Shown here piece by piece: positions 40,984 to 49,013 of a stretch of 64,000 bases of DNA (the stretch's first letter is position 1; each line of letters begins with the position of its first letter). The DNA is from Lachnospiraceae bacterium (lineage in GTDB: Bacteria; Bacillota; Clostridia; Lachnospirales; Lachnospiraceae): positions 1-64,000 of the forward strand of contig JAAVYA010000028.1 of NCBI GenBank assembly GCA_022790855.1. Reading direction: 5' to 3'. Made by a program: the position numbers and the translations under genes. The notes beneath the pieces are model-generated. The model ran no database searches. It had not been told where the DNA came from and saw nothing but the letters and a program-made list of their open reading frames with translations.

Positions 40984-41823
40984 ATGAAAAATGATAAAAA
41001 GTCAGTTACTTTTTTTAAACAGAAATCCTATTTGCTGGCTGCAGGACTTATGTTAGCTGCCGTATTGGGAATGACAGGCGTTTACGTAGCCCAACAAGGA
41101 GCCGAAAAGCAAGAGGAGGCAAAACTGGAGTCCCAGGTAAAAGAACAGCTGCAGCAGCAACATGATCAGCTGGCGGAAAAAGAAGCTCCGAAAACAGCGG
41201 CAGTTGACCGTGTGATCCGTTCTCATAATGATGATTTTTTGGATGAACCGGCTGCAATTTCCCCAAGTAACGATACCCTGGCAGATAAAGAAGAGGAAGA
41301 AAAGGACGCAGAAGAACAAGAGTCAGAAGATGGGAAAGAGGAACAGCCCCAACAGGAGCCTGTCGCCGAAACCTCCGCCACGCCCAAACAGCCGGAACTT
41401 CATTTTGACGCAGCAAACATGGGATGGCCGTTGCAAGGAAAAGTTCTTATGAGCTTTAATAAGGAACAAACGGTTTATTTTGAAACATTAAATCAGTTTA
41501 AGATCAATGACGCCCTGATTATCCAGGGAGAATTGAATGCAAAAGTGTCCTCTGTGGCCGACGGAGTTGTAAGTAACATTGAATATGATAACGAAGAAAC
41601 AGGATGTACCGTTACCATTGATTTGGGCGATGGATACAGCGCTGTATACGGTCAGCTGCAAAGCGTACCATTGAGCGCCGGAGACTATGTGGAAGCCGGG
41701 GCAGCAGTGGGCTATCTCAGTAATCCTACAAAATATTATGGAAATGAAGGCCCGAATCTGTTTTTCCAAATGATCAAAGATAATGAAACCATAGACCCCA
41801 TGGAATTTTTACAACAAGAATAA
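40984..41823 (+). CDS. spoIIQ: SpoIIQ-like M23-domain protein, catalytically degenerate
   Basis: 279 residues: a transmembrane anchor (about 15-35), a Gln/Glu-rich linker of about 90 residues, and a LytM/M23 domain (about 150-275). The metal ligands are lost: where HxxxD is expected the sequence reads FKINDALII, and where HxH is expected it reads NLFFQM. It is therefore a structural domain, as for forespore SpoIIQ that pairs with SpoIIIAH across the engulfing membranes. Position directly after spoIID matches the order in other Clostridia. ATG 40984 is favoured over 40969 by its GGTGAT spacing. Confidence 0.82.
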   Translation: MKNDKKSVTFFKQKSYLLAAGLMLAAVLGMTGVYVAQQGAEKQEEAKLESQVKEQLQQQHDQLAEKEAPKTAAVDRVIRSHNDDFLDEPAAISPSNDTLADKEEEEKDAEEQESEDGKEEQPQQEPVAETSATPKQPELHFDAANMGWPLQGKVLMSFNKEQTVYFETLNQFKINDALIIQGELNAKVSSVADGVVSNIEYDNEETGCTVTIDLGDGYSAVYGQLQSVPLSAGDYVEAGAAVGYLSNPTKYYGNEGPNLFFQMIKDNETIDPMEFLQQE

Positions 41824-41865
41824 ATGCAATAATTTGCATTCAGGAAGTATATCCTATATAATGGA

Positions 41866-41893
41866 GCCGGATAGCTGTAACATGGCTGTCCGG
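41866..41893 (+). terminator. hairpin after spoIIQ
   Basis: CCGGATAGC pairs with GCTGTCCGG (one T-G pair) near 41867-41893; the following T-run is poor. An AATGCAA/TTGCATT hairpin also occurs at 41823-41840. The rest of the 254-bp gap up to 42077 shows no gene. Confidence 0.4.
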
Positions 41894-42043
41894 TATTCTG
41901 TATGTTAATTGAGTAGGAAAAGGACAGACACGAAAACGAACCAGCCGCTTATAATATAGCAGGAGCAAAAATCCGCAATCGTTTATTTTTACCGCACCTG
42001 TTTTTTGGCTGAGATACGTTCTTGTCGATTGCTTCACATAGAT

Positions 42044-42058
42044 GAGGCCTTTGGCCTC
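42044..42058 (+). promoter_or_regulatory. hairpin just upstream of the GIY-YIG start
   Basis: GAGGCC-TTT-GGCCTC forms a tight 6-bp stem 20 bases before the ATG at 42078, near the weak ribosome site AGGCGG. It could limit translation. Confidence 0.35.
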
Positions 42059-42077
42059 GCTACATAGGCGGCAAAAA

Positions 42078-42368
42078 ATGAATGTGACATATATTTTAAA
42101 ATGCAATGACGGTACTTTGTATACTGGATGGACCAATGATATAGAAAAAAGGCTGAAAGCCCATAACGAAGGCCGTGGGGCAAAATATACCCGTGGCAGA
42201 AGACCGGTGGAATTAGTATACCTGGAAGTATTTGAAACGAAACAGGAAGCAATGAGACGGGAGGCTTCCATTAAACGAATGAATCGGAAGGACAAGCAGT
42301 GTCTGATCGCTTCCTGGGATCGAAGCTTATGGAATGAAGCAGTAGGACTGCAGAATGAATGCCCCTGA
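42078..42368 (+). CDS. GIY-YIG domain protein (UPF0213/YhbQ type)
   Basis: 96-residue single-domain protein. The GIY-YIG motif appears as VTYILKCNDGTLYTGWT at residues 3-19, followed by the conserved NDIEKRLKAHNEGRGAKYTR with the catalytic Arg and the later Glu in EAMRREASIK. Proteins of this size have structure-dependent endonuclease ability, but the cellular role is unsettled. The ATG at 42078 gives the family start. Its stop abuts the end of the convergent hemolysin-III gene. Confidence 0.92.
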   Translation: MNVTYILKCNDGTLYTGWTNDIEKRLKAHNEGRGAKYTRGRRPVELVYLEVFETKQEAMRREASIKRMNRKDKQCLIASWDRSLWNEAVGLQNECP

Positions 42369-43034
42369 TTATGGAAGGGGCATATTTGCTACGAAAAAGT
42401 ACATCATAATAAAGTGACAGGCACTTCCGGCCATAACAAATAAGTGAAAAATTTCATGGGAACCGAAATTCTTATGCTTAGAATTGAAAATCGGCAGTTT
42501 CAGTGCATAGATAATACCGCCTACCGTATAAATAATACCTCCGGCCAGCAACCAACGAAATGCCTGGGCAGGAAGAGAATTTAAAATCTGGGTAAAAGCC
42601 AGTACGCATACCCAGCCCATGGCAATATACAGTACAGATGAAAACCATTTGGGGCATGTGATCCAAAAAGCCTTTACCAGTATACCGGCAAGAGCGATTC
42701 CCCAGACAAGGGCCAGCAAGCTATAACCTGTTTTGCCTTGGAGAACAATGACGCATACCGGAGTATAAGTGCCGGCAATCAGTACAAATATCATCATATG
42801 GTCAATTTTTCGTAAAATGCGGTTGGTACGTTCCGATAAGTCCAGGGCATGATAAGTTGCACTTGCACCGTATAGTAAAATCATACTGAGTATAAAGATG
42901 CCTAAGGATATGGTGTGCAGGCTATCCGGATTCGTGGATGCTTTAATGAGCAGCGGCGTCGCGGAAAAAACAGCCATCATCATTCCGATGAAATGTGTAA
43001 TAGAGCTGCCAGGGTCTTTTAAATGAAATTTCAT
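42369..43034 (-). CDS. hemolysin III / TrhA family membrane protein
   Basis: 221-residue seven-helix protein of the PAQR-like hemolysin III family. Conserved points are SSITHFIGMMMAV, the SATYHALD histidine near residue 65, RKIDHMMIFVLIAGTYTP and the C-terminal SHEIFHLFVMAGSACHF. These histidines form a putative metal site. Family members influence membrane-energised processes; haemolytic activity is not implied. ATG 43034 follows AGGAGA; longer starts have no ribosome site. Confidence 0.92.
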   Translation of the reverse strand: MKFHLKDPGSSITHFIGMMMAVFSATPLLIKASTNPDSLHTISLGIFILSMILLYGASATYHALDLSERTNRILRKIDHMMIFVLIAGTYTPVCVIVLQGKTGYSLLALVWGIALAGILVKAFWITCPKWFSSVLYIAMGWVCVLAFTQILNSLPAQAFRWLLAGGIIYTVGGIIYALKLPIFNSKHKNFGSHEIFHLFVMAGSACHFIMMYFFVANMPLP

Positions 43035-43234
43035 AACGATCATCTCCTGTTTCATGTGATATATTGACTGCTTATAGAGTAATACTTTCAGCCATATAAA
43101 GGTATACAATAAGATAAAAAATCATTCTGTATAATATATGTAGTAATGAAGAAAATATGTAATATAGTTTTAAAAACCACATATAGGATAACTGAATACT
43201 AGCACACTTGAGTGGAGAAGTCAATACAAATTTA
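43035..43234. other. divergent intergenic region
   Basis: Together with the downstream promoter and leader this gap is 307 bp. I see no gene or stable RNA. It is AT-rich near 43130-43200 and probably holds the minus-strand promoter of the hemolysin III gene, which I could not fix. Confidence 0.4.
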
Positions 43235-43263
43235 TTGACTTTGTCATGGGGGTCTGTTATGAT
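43235..43263 (+). promoter_or_regulatory. promoter of the DEAD-box helicase
   Basis: -35 TTGACT (43235-43240), 17-bp spacer, -10 TATGAT (43258-43263). The untranslated leader is about 72 bases and includes a small GTCTGACAGAC palindrome, reminiscent of cold-shock helicase leaders. Confidence 0.75.
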
Positions 43264-43341
43264 AAGGAACAGTATGTCTGACAGACAGGGAAATGCGGCA
43301 TTATGATTATGTCGGCAGTTTAGAAAGGATTTATTTAATAT

Positions 43342-44931
43342 ATGGAAAAGATCAGATTTGAGGAAATGAATTTATACCCGCAGATTTTAAGAGCGATTAA
43401 GGAAATGGGATTTGAAGAAGCGACCCCCATCCAGGAGCGGGCCATTCCTATAGTGATGGAAGGAGGAGACGTCATTGGGCAGGCCCAGACCGGAACCGGG
43501 AAGACGGCGGCCTTTGGGATTCCTCTTTTACAAAAAGTAGAGATCAGTAATAAGAAAACACAGGCTATCGTACTTTGCCCTACCAGAGAATTAGCAGTAC
43601 AAGTGGCGGAGGAAATCCGCAGCCTGAGCAAATACATGCACGGAATTAAAGTACTTCCGGTGTATGGCGGACAGGATATTGGCAAACAGATTCGTTCCCT
43701 GAAGGGAGGGGCTCAAATTATCATCGGTACGCCTGGGCGTGTCATGGATCATTTGAGACGAAAAACGATTCGCTGTGAGCATGTGCATACAATTGTGTTG
43801 GATGAAGCAGATGAAATGTTGAATATGGGCTTTCGTGAAGATATTGAGACGGTTTTGGAATATTTGCCCCAAGAGCGACAGACCGTGCTTTTTTCTGCGA
43901 CAATGCCAAAACCTATTTTGGAAATCACAAAAAAATATCAAAAGGACGCAACTACCATTAAGGTGGTAAAGAAAGAATTAACGGTTCCCAATATTGAACA
44001 GTACTATTTTGATGTGAAAAGAAAAGATAAAGTGGAGATATTAAGCCGTCTGCTGGATGTATATGATCCCAAGCTCTCTTTGGTATTCTGTAATACAAAA
44101 CGTATGGTAGACGAAGTGACAGAAGCGCTCCAGGGAAGGGGCTATTTTGCAGAAGGCCTCCATGGAGATATGAAACAGAGCCAGAGAGACAGGGTCATGA
44201 ATGGATTTCGGAATGGTAAGACAGAGATTCTGGTAGCCACAGACGTGGCGGCCCGGGGCATTGATGTGGATGATGTGGAAGCTGTGTTTAATTATGACCT
44301 GCCTCAGGATGATGAATATTATGTACATCGAATTGGAAGAACCGGACGCGCCGGACGCTGCGGCCAGGCATTTACTTTTGTAAAAGGAAAAGAAGTATAC
44401 AAGCTGAAGGATATTCAGCGTTACTGTAAGACTAAGATTTTGGCCCGGCCTATCCCCAGTATGGATGATGTGGCGCAGATGCGGCTGGAAAAAATTATGC
44501 AGAATATTGATACGATTATTGAAGAAGAGGACTTGACAAAACCCATCAATATGATTGAACAGTTTGTCAATGAATCGGATTACACCGCTATGGATATTGC
44601 GGCTGCTTTTTTAAAGATGGCTCTTGGAATGCAGGAAGCAGGCGGCGTGACTGCCCGGGAGGTTGACTTTGGCGACACTGGAGCCGAAGAAGGCATGGTA
44701 CGATTGTTTATCAACATTGGCAAAAAGCAAAAGGTGAAACCGGGTGATATTTTAGGCGCCATTGCCGGAGAGAGCGGAATGCCTGGGAAGCTGGTGGGGG
44801 CCATTGACATGTTTGATAAATATACTTTTGTAGAAGTTCCCAGAGAATATGGAAAAGAAGTCCTGCAGGCCATGGCGAATGCCAAGATTAAAGGACAGAG
44901 TATTAATATTGAACCGGCAAATCAAAAATAA
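43342..44931 (+). CDS. DEAD-box RNA helicase with DbpA-type RNA-binding domain
   Basis: 529 residues. Motifs in order: Q-motif near residue 25, Walker A AQTGTGKT near 47, PTRELAVQ, DEAD in VLDEADEML near 153, SAT near 186 and HRIGRTGRAGR near 330. The C-terminal 75 residues, VRLFINIGKKQKVKPGDI and following, are a DbpA-type RRM that targets structured RNA. This is the DeaD/CshA group working in ribosome assembly and RNA decay, often cold-induced. The ribosome site AAAGGA lies 9 bases upstream. The PepSY gene follows after 16 bases. Confidence 0.95.
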   Translation: MEKIRFEEMNLYPQILRAIKEMGFEEATPIQERAIPIVMEGGDVIGQAQTGTGKTAAFGIPLLQKVEISNKKTQAIVLCPTRELAVQVAEEIRSLSKYMHGIKVLPVYGGQDIGKQIRSLKGGAQIIIGTPGRVMDHLRRKTIRCEHVHTIVLDEADEMLNMGFREDIETVLEYLPQERQTVLFSATMPKPILEITKKYQKDATTIKVVKKELTVPNIEQYYFDVKRKDKVEILSRLLDVYDPKLSLVFCNTKRMVDEVTEALQGRGYFAEGLHGDMKQSQRDRVMNGFRNGKTEILVATDVAARGIDVDDVEAVFNYDLPQDDEYYVHRIGRTGRAGRCGQAFTFVKGKEVYKLKDIQRYCKTKILARPIPSMDDVAQMRLEKIMQNIDTIIEEEDLTKPINMIEQFVNESDYTAMDIAAAFLKMALGMQEAGGVTAREVDFGDTGAEEGMVRLFINIGKKQKVKPGDILGAIAGESGMPGKLVGAIDMFDKYTFVEVPREYGKEVLQAMANAKIKGQSINIEPANQK

Positions 44932-44947
44932 AGCGAGGTAGACATGT

Positions 44948-45934
44948 ATGAAAGATTCAGGGGAAACATCAGGCAGTACAAAACGACTATTAAATATCGT
45001 GATTTGGATAATTGGTATAGTACTTCTGGCGGCAGTTGTGTTGATTATGGTCTTCATGTTCCGGAGAAATACCTATGACATTACGGTAGAGGAAGCAAAA
45101 GAAATAGCATTAGCAGATGCAGGTGTTACGGTAGATGATGTCACATATACTAAGGAAGAACTGGACAGAGATGATGGAGTATCCATGTATGAACTTGAAT
45201 TTTATACAGAAGATATGAAATATCAATATGAAGTAAATGGAAAAACAGGGGATATCTATAGCAAAAGCAAAGAGACAGTTGCAGGCCCAAAAACGTTGCA
45301 GGACAATACTTCTCAAAGGGACAGTACAGTGCAAGAGGAAACGCCTCCTGAAATGTCTCCGGAAGAAAAACTGCCAGCAGAATCTCTCGAAGAAGATGCA
45401 CAGCGGGGAGTGGATGTGCAAAATCGTGATGGACAGATCAGCATAGAAGAGGCTAAAAATACCGCTCTTTCCGATGCTGGTGCAGATGCTTCCCAGGTTG
45501 TTTTTATAAAGGAACAGCTGGATTATGAAGATGGTGTGCCAGTGTATGATATTGAGTTTTATACTTCCAGCACAGAATATGAATATGAGATAAACGCTGA
45601 GACAGGAGCTATATACAGCAAACAGGCAGATGTTCATGGAACGAACCAAGAGCCTCATGCAGCCCATTCCGATTCTACAGAGCATTCTGGCGATGCCCAG
45701 CATTATAATGGCATGGAACATACGGCAGAAGATTTTATCGGAGAAGAAGAAGCCAAATCAATTGCAGTGAATCATGCAGGCTTATCTGTACAGGATGTGA
45801 ATTTTTTGAAAGCGGAATTGGACATTGATGATGGTCAAGCCATATATGAAATTGAATTTTATAAACAGAATCAGGAATATGATTATAAAATAGATGCATT
45901 GACAGGAGCGATTATGGAATATAGCCTGGATTAG
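44948..45934 (+). CDS. triple PepSY-domain membrane protein
   Basis: 328 residues: short cytoplasmic N-terminus, one transmembrane helix (about 16-38), then three PepSY domains separated by acidic/His-rich linkers. Each domain repeats the pattern I-x-EEAK-x-x-A-x-x-DAG, a central DDG-x-x-x-YE-x-EFY block, and a final DALTGAI-like turn; they cover about residues 43-100, 155-215 and 260-326. PepSY modules are thought to inhibit or chaperone secreted proteases or sense the cell surface. GAGGTA precedes the start. A strong terminator follows. Confidence 0.9.
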   Translation: MKDSGETSGSTKRLLNIVIWIIGIVLLAAVVLIMVFMFRRNTYDITVEEAKEIALADAGVTVDDVTYTKEELDRDDGVSMYELEFYTEDMKYQYEVNGKTGDIYSKSKETVAGPKTLQDNTSQRDSTVQEETPPEMSPEEKLPAESLEEDAQRGVDVQNRDGQISIEEAKNTALSDAGADASQVVFIKEQLDYEDGVPVYDIEFYTSSTEYEYEINAETGAIYSKQADVHGTNQEPHAAHSDSTEHSGDAQHYNGMEHTAEDFIGEEEAKSIAVNHAGLSVQDVNFLKAELDIDDGQAIYEIEFYKQNQEYDYKIDALTGAIMEYSLD

Positions 45935-45935
45935 G

Positions 45936-45979
45936 AATAAAAATGGAATGAGCTGTTCGAGGTTCATTCCATTTTTATT
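45936..45979 (+). terminator. strong intrinsic terminator
   Basis: AATAAAAATGGAATGA (45936-45951) pairs exactly with TCATTCCATTTTTATT (45964-45979), a 16-bp stem with U-rich 3' arm. Confidence 0.9.
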
Positions 45980-46104
45980 GCTTTGTCTGGAGTTTACATA
46001 ATCCACATTTAGACACAACCGCTTGAACAAAAATAAGGGTATGTCAGATTGTTCCAAATCATGGGTTGTGAAAGATGGAATGGTGGTTTTGCATTTATAG
46101 AAAA

Positions 46105-46139
46105 TGTAAAAAGGGAATGGCACGATGTACCAATTCCCC
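46105..46139 (-). terminator. terminator of the rubrerythrin gene
   Basis: On the minus strand GGGAATTGG...CCATTCCC forms a stem (about 46138-46113) followed by TTTTTAC. The 190 bases between this and the preceding terminator show no gene. Confidence 0.75.
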
Positions 46140-46169
46140 TATAAAATCTTATATTAAGCTGTTTTCCAA

Positions 46170-46712
46170 TTAGCCAAAGTATCTGCTTAACAGACCTTCA
46201 AAAGCCTTGCCATGTCTAGCCTCATCCCTAGCCATTTCATGAACAGTATCATGGATTGCATCCAGGTTAGCAGCCTTTGCGCGTTTTGCCAAATCAAATT
46301 TGCCTGCGGTAGCGCCGTTTTCAGCATCTACTCTCATTTCCAGGTTCTTCTTGGTGCTGTCGGTAACAACTTCACCTAATAATTCAGCAAATTTAGCAGC
46401 GTGCTCAGCTTCTTCCCAAGCAGCCTTTTCCCAGTAAAGGCCGATTTCCGGATAGCCTTCTCTGTGAGCAACTCTAGCCATTGCCAGATACATACCTACC
46501 TCAGAGCATTCTCCTTCAAAATTAGCTCTCAGGTCGTTCAGAATATCTTCGCTGACACCCTGTGCTACTCCAACTACATGCTCAGCAGCCCATTCCCTTG
46601 CACCAGTCTGCTCTTTGAACTTCTCTGCGGGAGCTTTACAAACGGGACATGCTTCCGGTGCTGCTTCTCCTTCATGAACATAGCCACATACAGTACATAC
46701 AAATTTTTTCAT
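46170..46712 (-). CDS. reverse rubrerythrin
   Basis: 180 residues with the domain order reversed from classical rubrerythrin. An N-terminal rubredoxin-like FeS4 site is [10 protein letters not shown]...CPVCKAP at residues 5-27. It is followed by a ferritin-like diiron domain with [22 protein letters not shown] and the C-terminal [13 protein letters not shown] ligands. Reverse rubrerythrins reduce H2O2 (and O2) in Clostridia and are PerR targets. A palindromic PerR-type box lies at its promoter and perR is directly upstream on the same strand. ATG 46712 follows AAAGGAAG. Confidence 0.94.
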   Translation of the reverse strand: MKKFVCTVCGYVHEGEAAPEACPVCKAPAEKFKEQTGAREWAAEHVVGVAQGVSEDILNDLRANFEGECSEVGMYLAMARVAHREGYPEIGLYWEKAAWEEAEHAAKFAELLGEVVTDSTKKNLEMRVDAENGATAGKFDLAKRAKAANLDAIHDTVHEMARDEARHGKAFEGLLSRYFG

Positions 46713-46755
46713 AGTATTTCTTCCTTTCATCTCTATTATTTTATTTTGTTAAAAT

Positions 46756-46770
46756 CAGTAATTATTACTG
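46756..46770. promoter_or_regulatory. PerR box at the rubrerythrin promoter
   Basis: CAGTAATTATTACTG is a perfect 15-bp palindrome located at the predicted transcription start of the rubrerythrin gene. TAGTAATTGTTACTG in the same position at perR matches at 13 of 15 bases. Confidence 0.8.
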
Positions 46771-46774
46771 TTTT

Positions 46775-46803
46775 AAGATAACATATTCAAAATAGTTTGT
46801 CAA
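46775..46803 (-). promoter_or_regulatory. promoter of the rubrerythrin gene
   Basis: Minus strand: TTGACA (46803-46798), 17-bp spacer, TATCTT (46780-46775). The -35 overlaps the last codons of perR. Confidence 0.8.
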
Positions 46804-47201
46804 CAACTTTTTTGGGAAATTTCTTTCTCCAGGCAATCAGGACATTTTCCGAAAAAATGAGTAACGCTGCCCTCTACTTTGCCCCTAAATTCATGGTCGG
46901 CAATGACGTTGATATGTTCAATGCTTTCCATTTTCAAGTCCAGTACGCTGCCGCACTCATTACAAAAAAAGTGGTAATGAGGCTGGACATTAGCATCAAA
47001 GCGGTCTGGCCCCTTTCCGGTAGATATTTTCAAAATCTCACCAATTTCCGCTAACAGGGATAAATTGCGGTAAACCGTCCCAAGGCTGATGTTGGGAAAC
47101 TCTTCTTTGATGCCCCAATACACTGTCTCAGCGCTAGGATGATCGCAGCGCTGCATAAGAAATTGCTTGATGCTTTCCCGTTGGCGGCTGTGTTTCAGCA
47201 T
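46800..47201 (-). CDS. perR: Fur-family peroxide regulator PerR
   Basis: 133-residue Fur-family repressor. The winged helix contains SAETVYWGIKEEFPNISLGTVYRNL, the metal-sensing segment PHYHFFCNECGSV has the first structural zinc CxxC, and CPDC near the C-terminus gives the second. The Asp in GPDRFDAN fits PerR more than Fur. PerR with Fe2+ is oxidised by peroxide and releases DNA. Its own promoter and that of rubrerythrin carry the same palindrome, so autoregulation is likely. ATG 47201 follows GGAGG by about 5 bases. Confidence 0.92.
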   Translation of the reverse strand: MLKHSRQRESIKQFLMQRCDHPSAETVYWGIKEEFPNISLGTVYRNLSLLAEIGEILKISTGKGPDRFDANVQPHYHFFCNECGSVLDLKMESIEHINVIADHEFRGKVEGSVTHFFGKCPDCLEKEISQKSC

Positions 47202-47220
47202 AGGCACCTCCAATCAATAA

Positions 47221-47235
47221 TAGTAATTGTTACTG
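47221..47235. promoter_or_regulatory. PerR box at perR promoter
   Basis: TAGTAATTGTTACTG, 13 of 15 bases identical to the box at 46756 and placed just downstream of the -10 in the same way. Confidence 0.75.
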
Positions 47236-47239
47236 TTTT

Positions 47240-47268
47240 ATAATAATACAGCATATTTCATTTGTCAA
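47240..47268 (-). promoter_or_regulatory. promoter of perR
   Basis: Minus strand: TTGACA (47268-47263), 17-bp spacer, TATTAT (47245-47240). Confidence 0.85.
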
Positions 47269-47329
47269 CAAAAAAGTTCTAAATTTGAAAAGATATCATA
47301 AAATGTAAAAAGTGTTGATAGGAGTAAGT

Positions 47330-48481
47330 ATGTCTGAATTTCAACGATTTGTTACTTATATTAACTTATATGAAGAAAACAGCAAAATCCGAAGTATTGG
47401 TTTTGCAAAAATAGAAAAACGAGGAGGACAATGCAAGATTGAAATACATATGAGAGGAACTGGGTATACGGGAATTTCCTGCCCGGTGTATCTATTTGTA
47501 AGAAAGGATAAGCAGATGGAAGGGATCTCCCTGGGAAAAATACAGATTATGAACGGGGTTGGGGACGGACGCTTTCTAGTTGATGGGGAAAATATATGTA
47601 AAAGCGGTTATGGTCTGGAGCAAATCAGCGGATTTCTAATTTTTGTAAATGAAAAGGTGATGTTTGTAAGCCAGTGGGATGATCAGGAGATTAGCAGAGA
47701 GCATTTTTATTTGCCGGAAAGGACAGAAAGTGAGGAAAAGATCCCGGCAGTAAAAGCAGCGGAAAGCCGCCCCAAAAATCAGAGATCCAAATTGCAAGAA
47801 AATACTGGAAATATGGGAGGGGGGCCCAATAAAATTCAAGCAGTAAATTCGGCCATTCCTCAGGAGAACAGAGAGAAAGTGGATATATCCATCCAATTAG
47901 AAGATAAGGAAGAGGCAAGTACTCTGAATCACAGGGAAAGCGCTCAGACAATTCAAGCTGTAAATAGTACGGAAAAGGAACCTCTTTCTTCTAAGGAAGA
48001 AGATAACGAGAACAGCCAGCCGGCGAGCATAACAAAAAATCCTGGAAAGCCAGCAATAAAAGCAACGGAAGCGGCTGCTCAAAGGGCGCGTCAGTCTCTT
48101 CAGGCAATACAAGAACAGCCCTGGGAACAAAAATGGCAATTTATCTTAGAGAACTATCCGGTGCTGACTCCATTTGAAGGCGAGGAGGAAATTTTGTGCA
48201 TTCATCTGGAGCTAAAAGATTTGCGCCTTTTGCCAAAGCGCTACTGGTATCTTGGCAATAATAGTTTTCTGTTGCATGGTTTTTTTAACTACAGATATTT
48301 AATACTAGGAACCATGAAAAAAGGAGAGAAAAGGGAGTGGTTCATAGGGGTGCCGGGAGTTTTCCAGAGCCAGGAAAAAGTCATGGCGGCAATTTTTGGT
48401 TTTCCTGAATACAAAAGTGAGAAAGCATGTGCACAAAAAACAGGACAATTTGGTTATTGGTATCGTTTTATGGATTTATAA
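47330..48481 (+). CDS. DUF6128-type protein
   Basis: A 383-residue cytoplasmic protein in three parts. The N-terminal domain of about 130 residues starts MSEFQRFVTYINLYE. A low-complexity Glu/Lys/Asn/Gln linker of about 120 residues follows. A conserved-looking C-terminal domain contains LEDLRLLPKRYW-like text (here LKDLRLLPKRYWYLG), NNSFLLHGFFNYRYLILG and GVPGVFQSQEKVMAAIFGF. I assign the last part to DUF6128, common in Lachnospiraceae; function unknown. ATG 47330 follows AGGAGTA. Its end overlaps the convergent acetyltransferase gene by 14 bases. Confidence 0.75.
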   Translation: MSEFQRFVTYINLYEENSKIRSIGFAKIEKRGGQCKIEIHMRGTGYTGISCPVYLFVRKDKQMEGISLGKIQIMNGVGDGRFLVDGENICKSGYGLEQISGFLIFVNEKVMFVSQWDDQEISREHFYLPERTESEEKIPAVKAAESRPKNQRSKLQENTGNMGGGPNKIQAVNSAIPQENREKVDISIQLEDKEEASTLNHRESAQTIQAVNSTEKEPLSSKEEDNENSQPASITKNPGKPAIKATEAAAQRARQSLQAIQEQPWEQKWQFILENYPVLTPFEGEEEILCIHLELKDLRLLPKRYWYLGNNSFLLHGFFNYRYLILGTMKKGEKREWFIGVPGVFQSQEKVMAAIFGFPEYKSEKACAQKTGQFGYWYRFMDL

Positions 48482-49013
48482 GACTGTAGCGAAAGTGGTC
48501 TGCCCAGTTGGAATGCAAGTAAATACAACTGCGGCAGATTCCTTCCTGCTCAAATCCAAGCCGTTCCAAAAGCCGAATGGAAGGCAGGTTTTCCGGCAAG
48601 ACAAAAGCTTCAATCCGGTGCAGTCCCATTTCTTGAAATATGATCGCTATCGCTTTCTCAATGCTTTCCGCAGCATATCCATGATGCCAGAAATCAGAAT
48701 CAAATTTGTATCCAATTAGACAGCTCTGGTACACAGAACGGAGAATATTTTGAAAAGAAATGGTGCCGATAATTTGCTCCGGTTTGTCTTGTGTGAAAAC
48801 CCAGAAACGCAGAGCATGTTGTTTCAGGGCTAATTGAAATTCACATCGCAAAAGAGTGGATTGATATTCTATCGTATAGAAATTTTGCGGTCGGTTCGGT
48901 TCTGTCTTCTCGAATATGGCTTTATTTTTTACATAAAAATTAAGAACGTCAGAAGCGGAATTTTCATGAAGCATTTTTAGAATTAAACGTTCCGTTTTGT
49001 AGTATATTTCCAT
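48468..49013 (-). CDS. GNAT acetyltransferase (RimJ/RimL type)
   Basis: 181-residue N-acetyltransferase. It begins YYKTERLILKML, typical of the RimJ-like group. It has LIGYKFDSDFWHHGYAAESIEKAIAII as motif A for acetyl-CoA binding and EAFVLPENLPSIRLLERLGFEQEG as motif B. Probable substrates are protein N-termini, but small molecules cannot be excluded. ATG 49013 overlaps the stop of the upstream activase gene (TAATG), so the two are translationally coupled. Confidence 0.9.
   Translation of the reverse strand: MEIYYKTERLILKMLHENSASDVLNFYVKNKAIFEKTEPNRPQNFYTIEYQSTLLRCEFQLALKQHALRFWVFTQDKPEQIIGTISFQNILRSVYQSCLIGYKFDSDFWHHGYAAESIEKAIAIIFQEMGLHRIEAFVLPENLPSIRLLERLGFEQEGICRSCIYLHSNWADHFRYSLINP

Noticed and set aside
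41823..41840. The AATGCAA/TTGCATT hairpin after spoIIQ as the same operator as TTGCATTTAATGCAA at 49781.
   Set aside because: They share a half-site, but in opposite orientation and with different spacing and contexts; two AT-rich palindromes are not enough to claim a regulon.
43050..43065. A second parS-like sequence (TGTTTCATGTGATATA).
   Set aside because: Several mismatches in the right half-site; ParB sites tolerate very few.
45110..45721. A long minus-strand open frame opposite the PepSY gene.
   Set aside because: It is the mirror of a well-supported gene, has no ribosome site, and its Cys/Phe/Ile-rich product looks like antisense translation.
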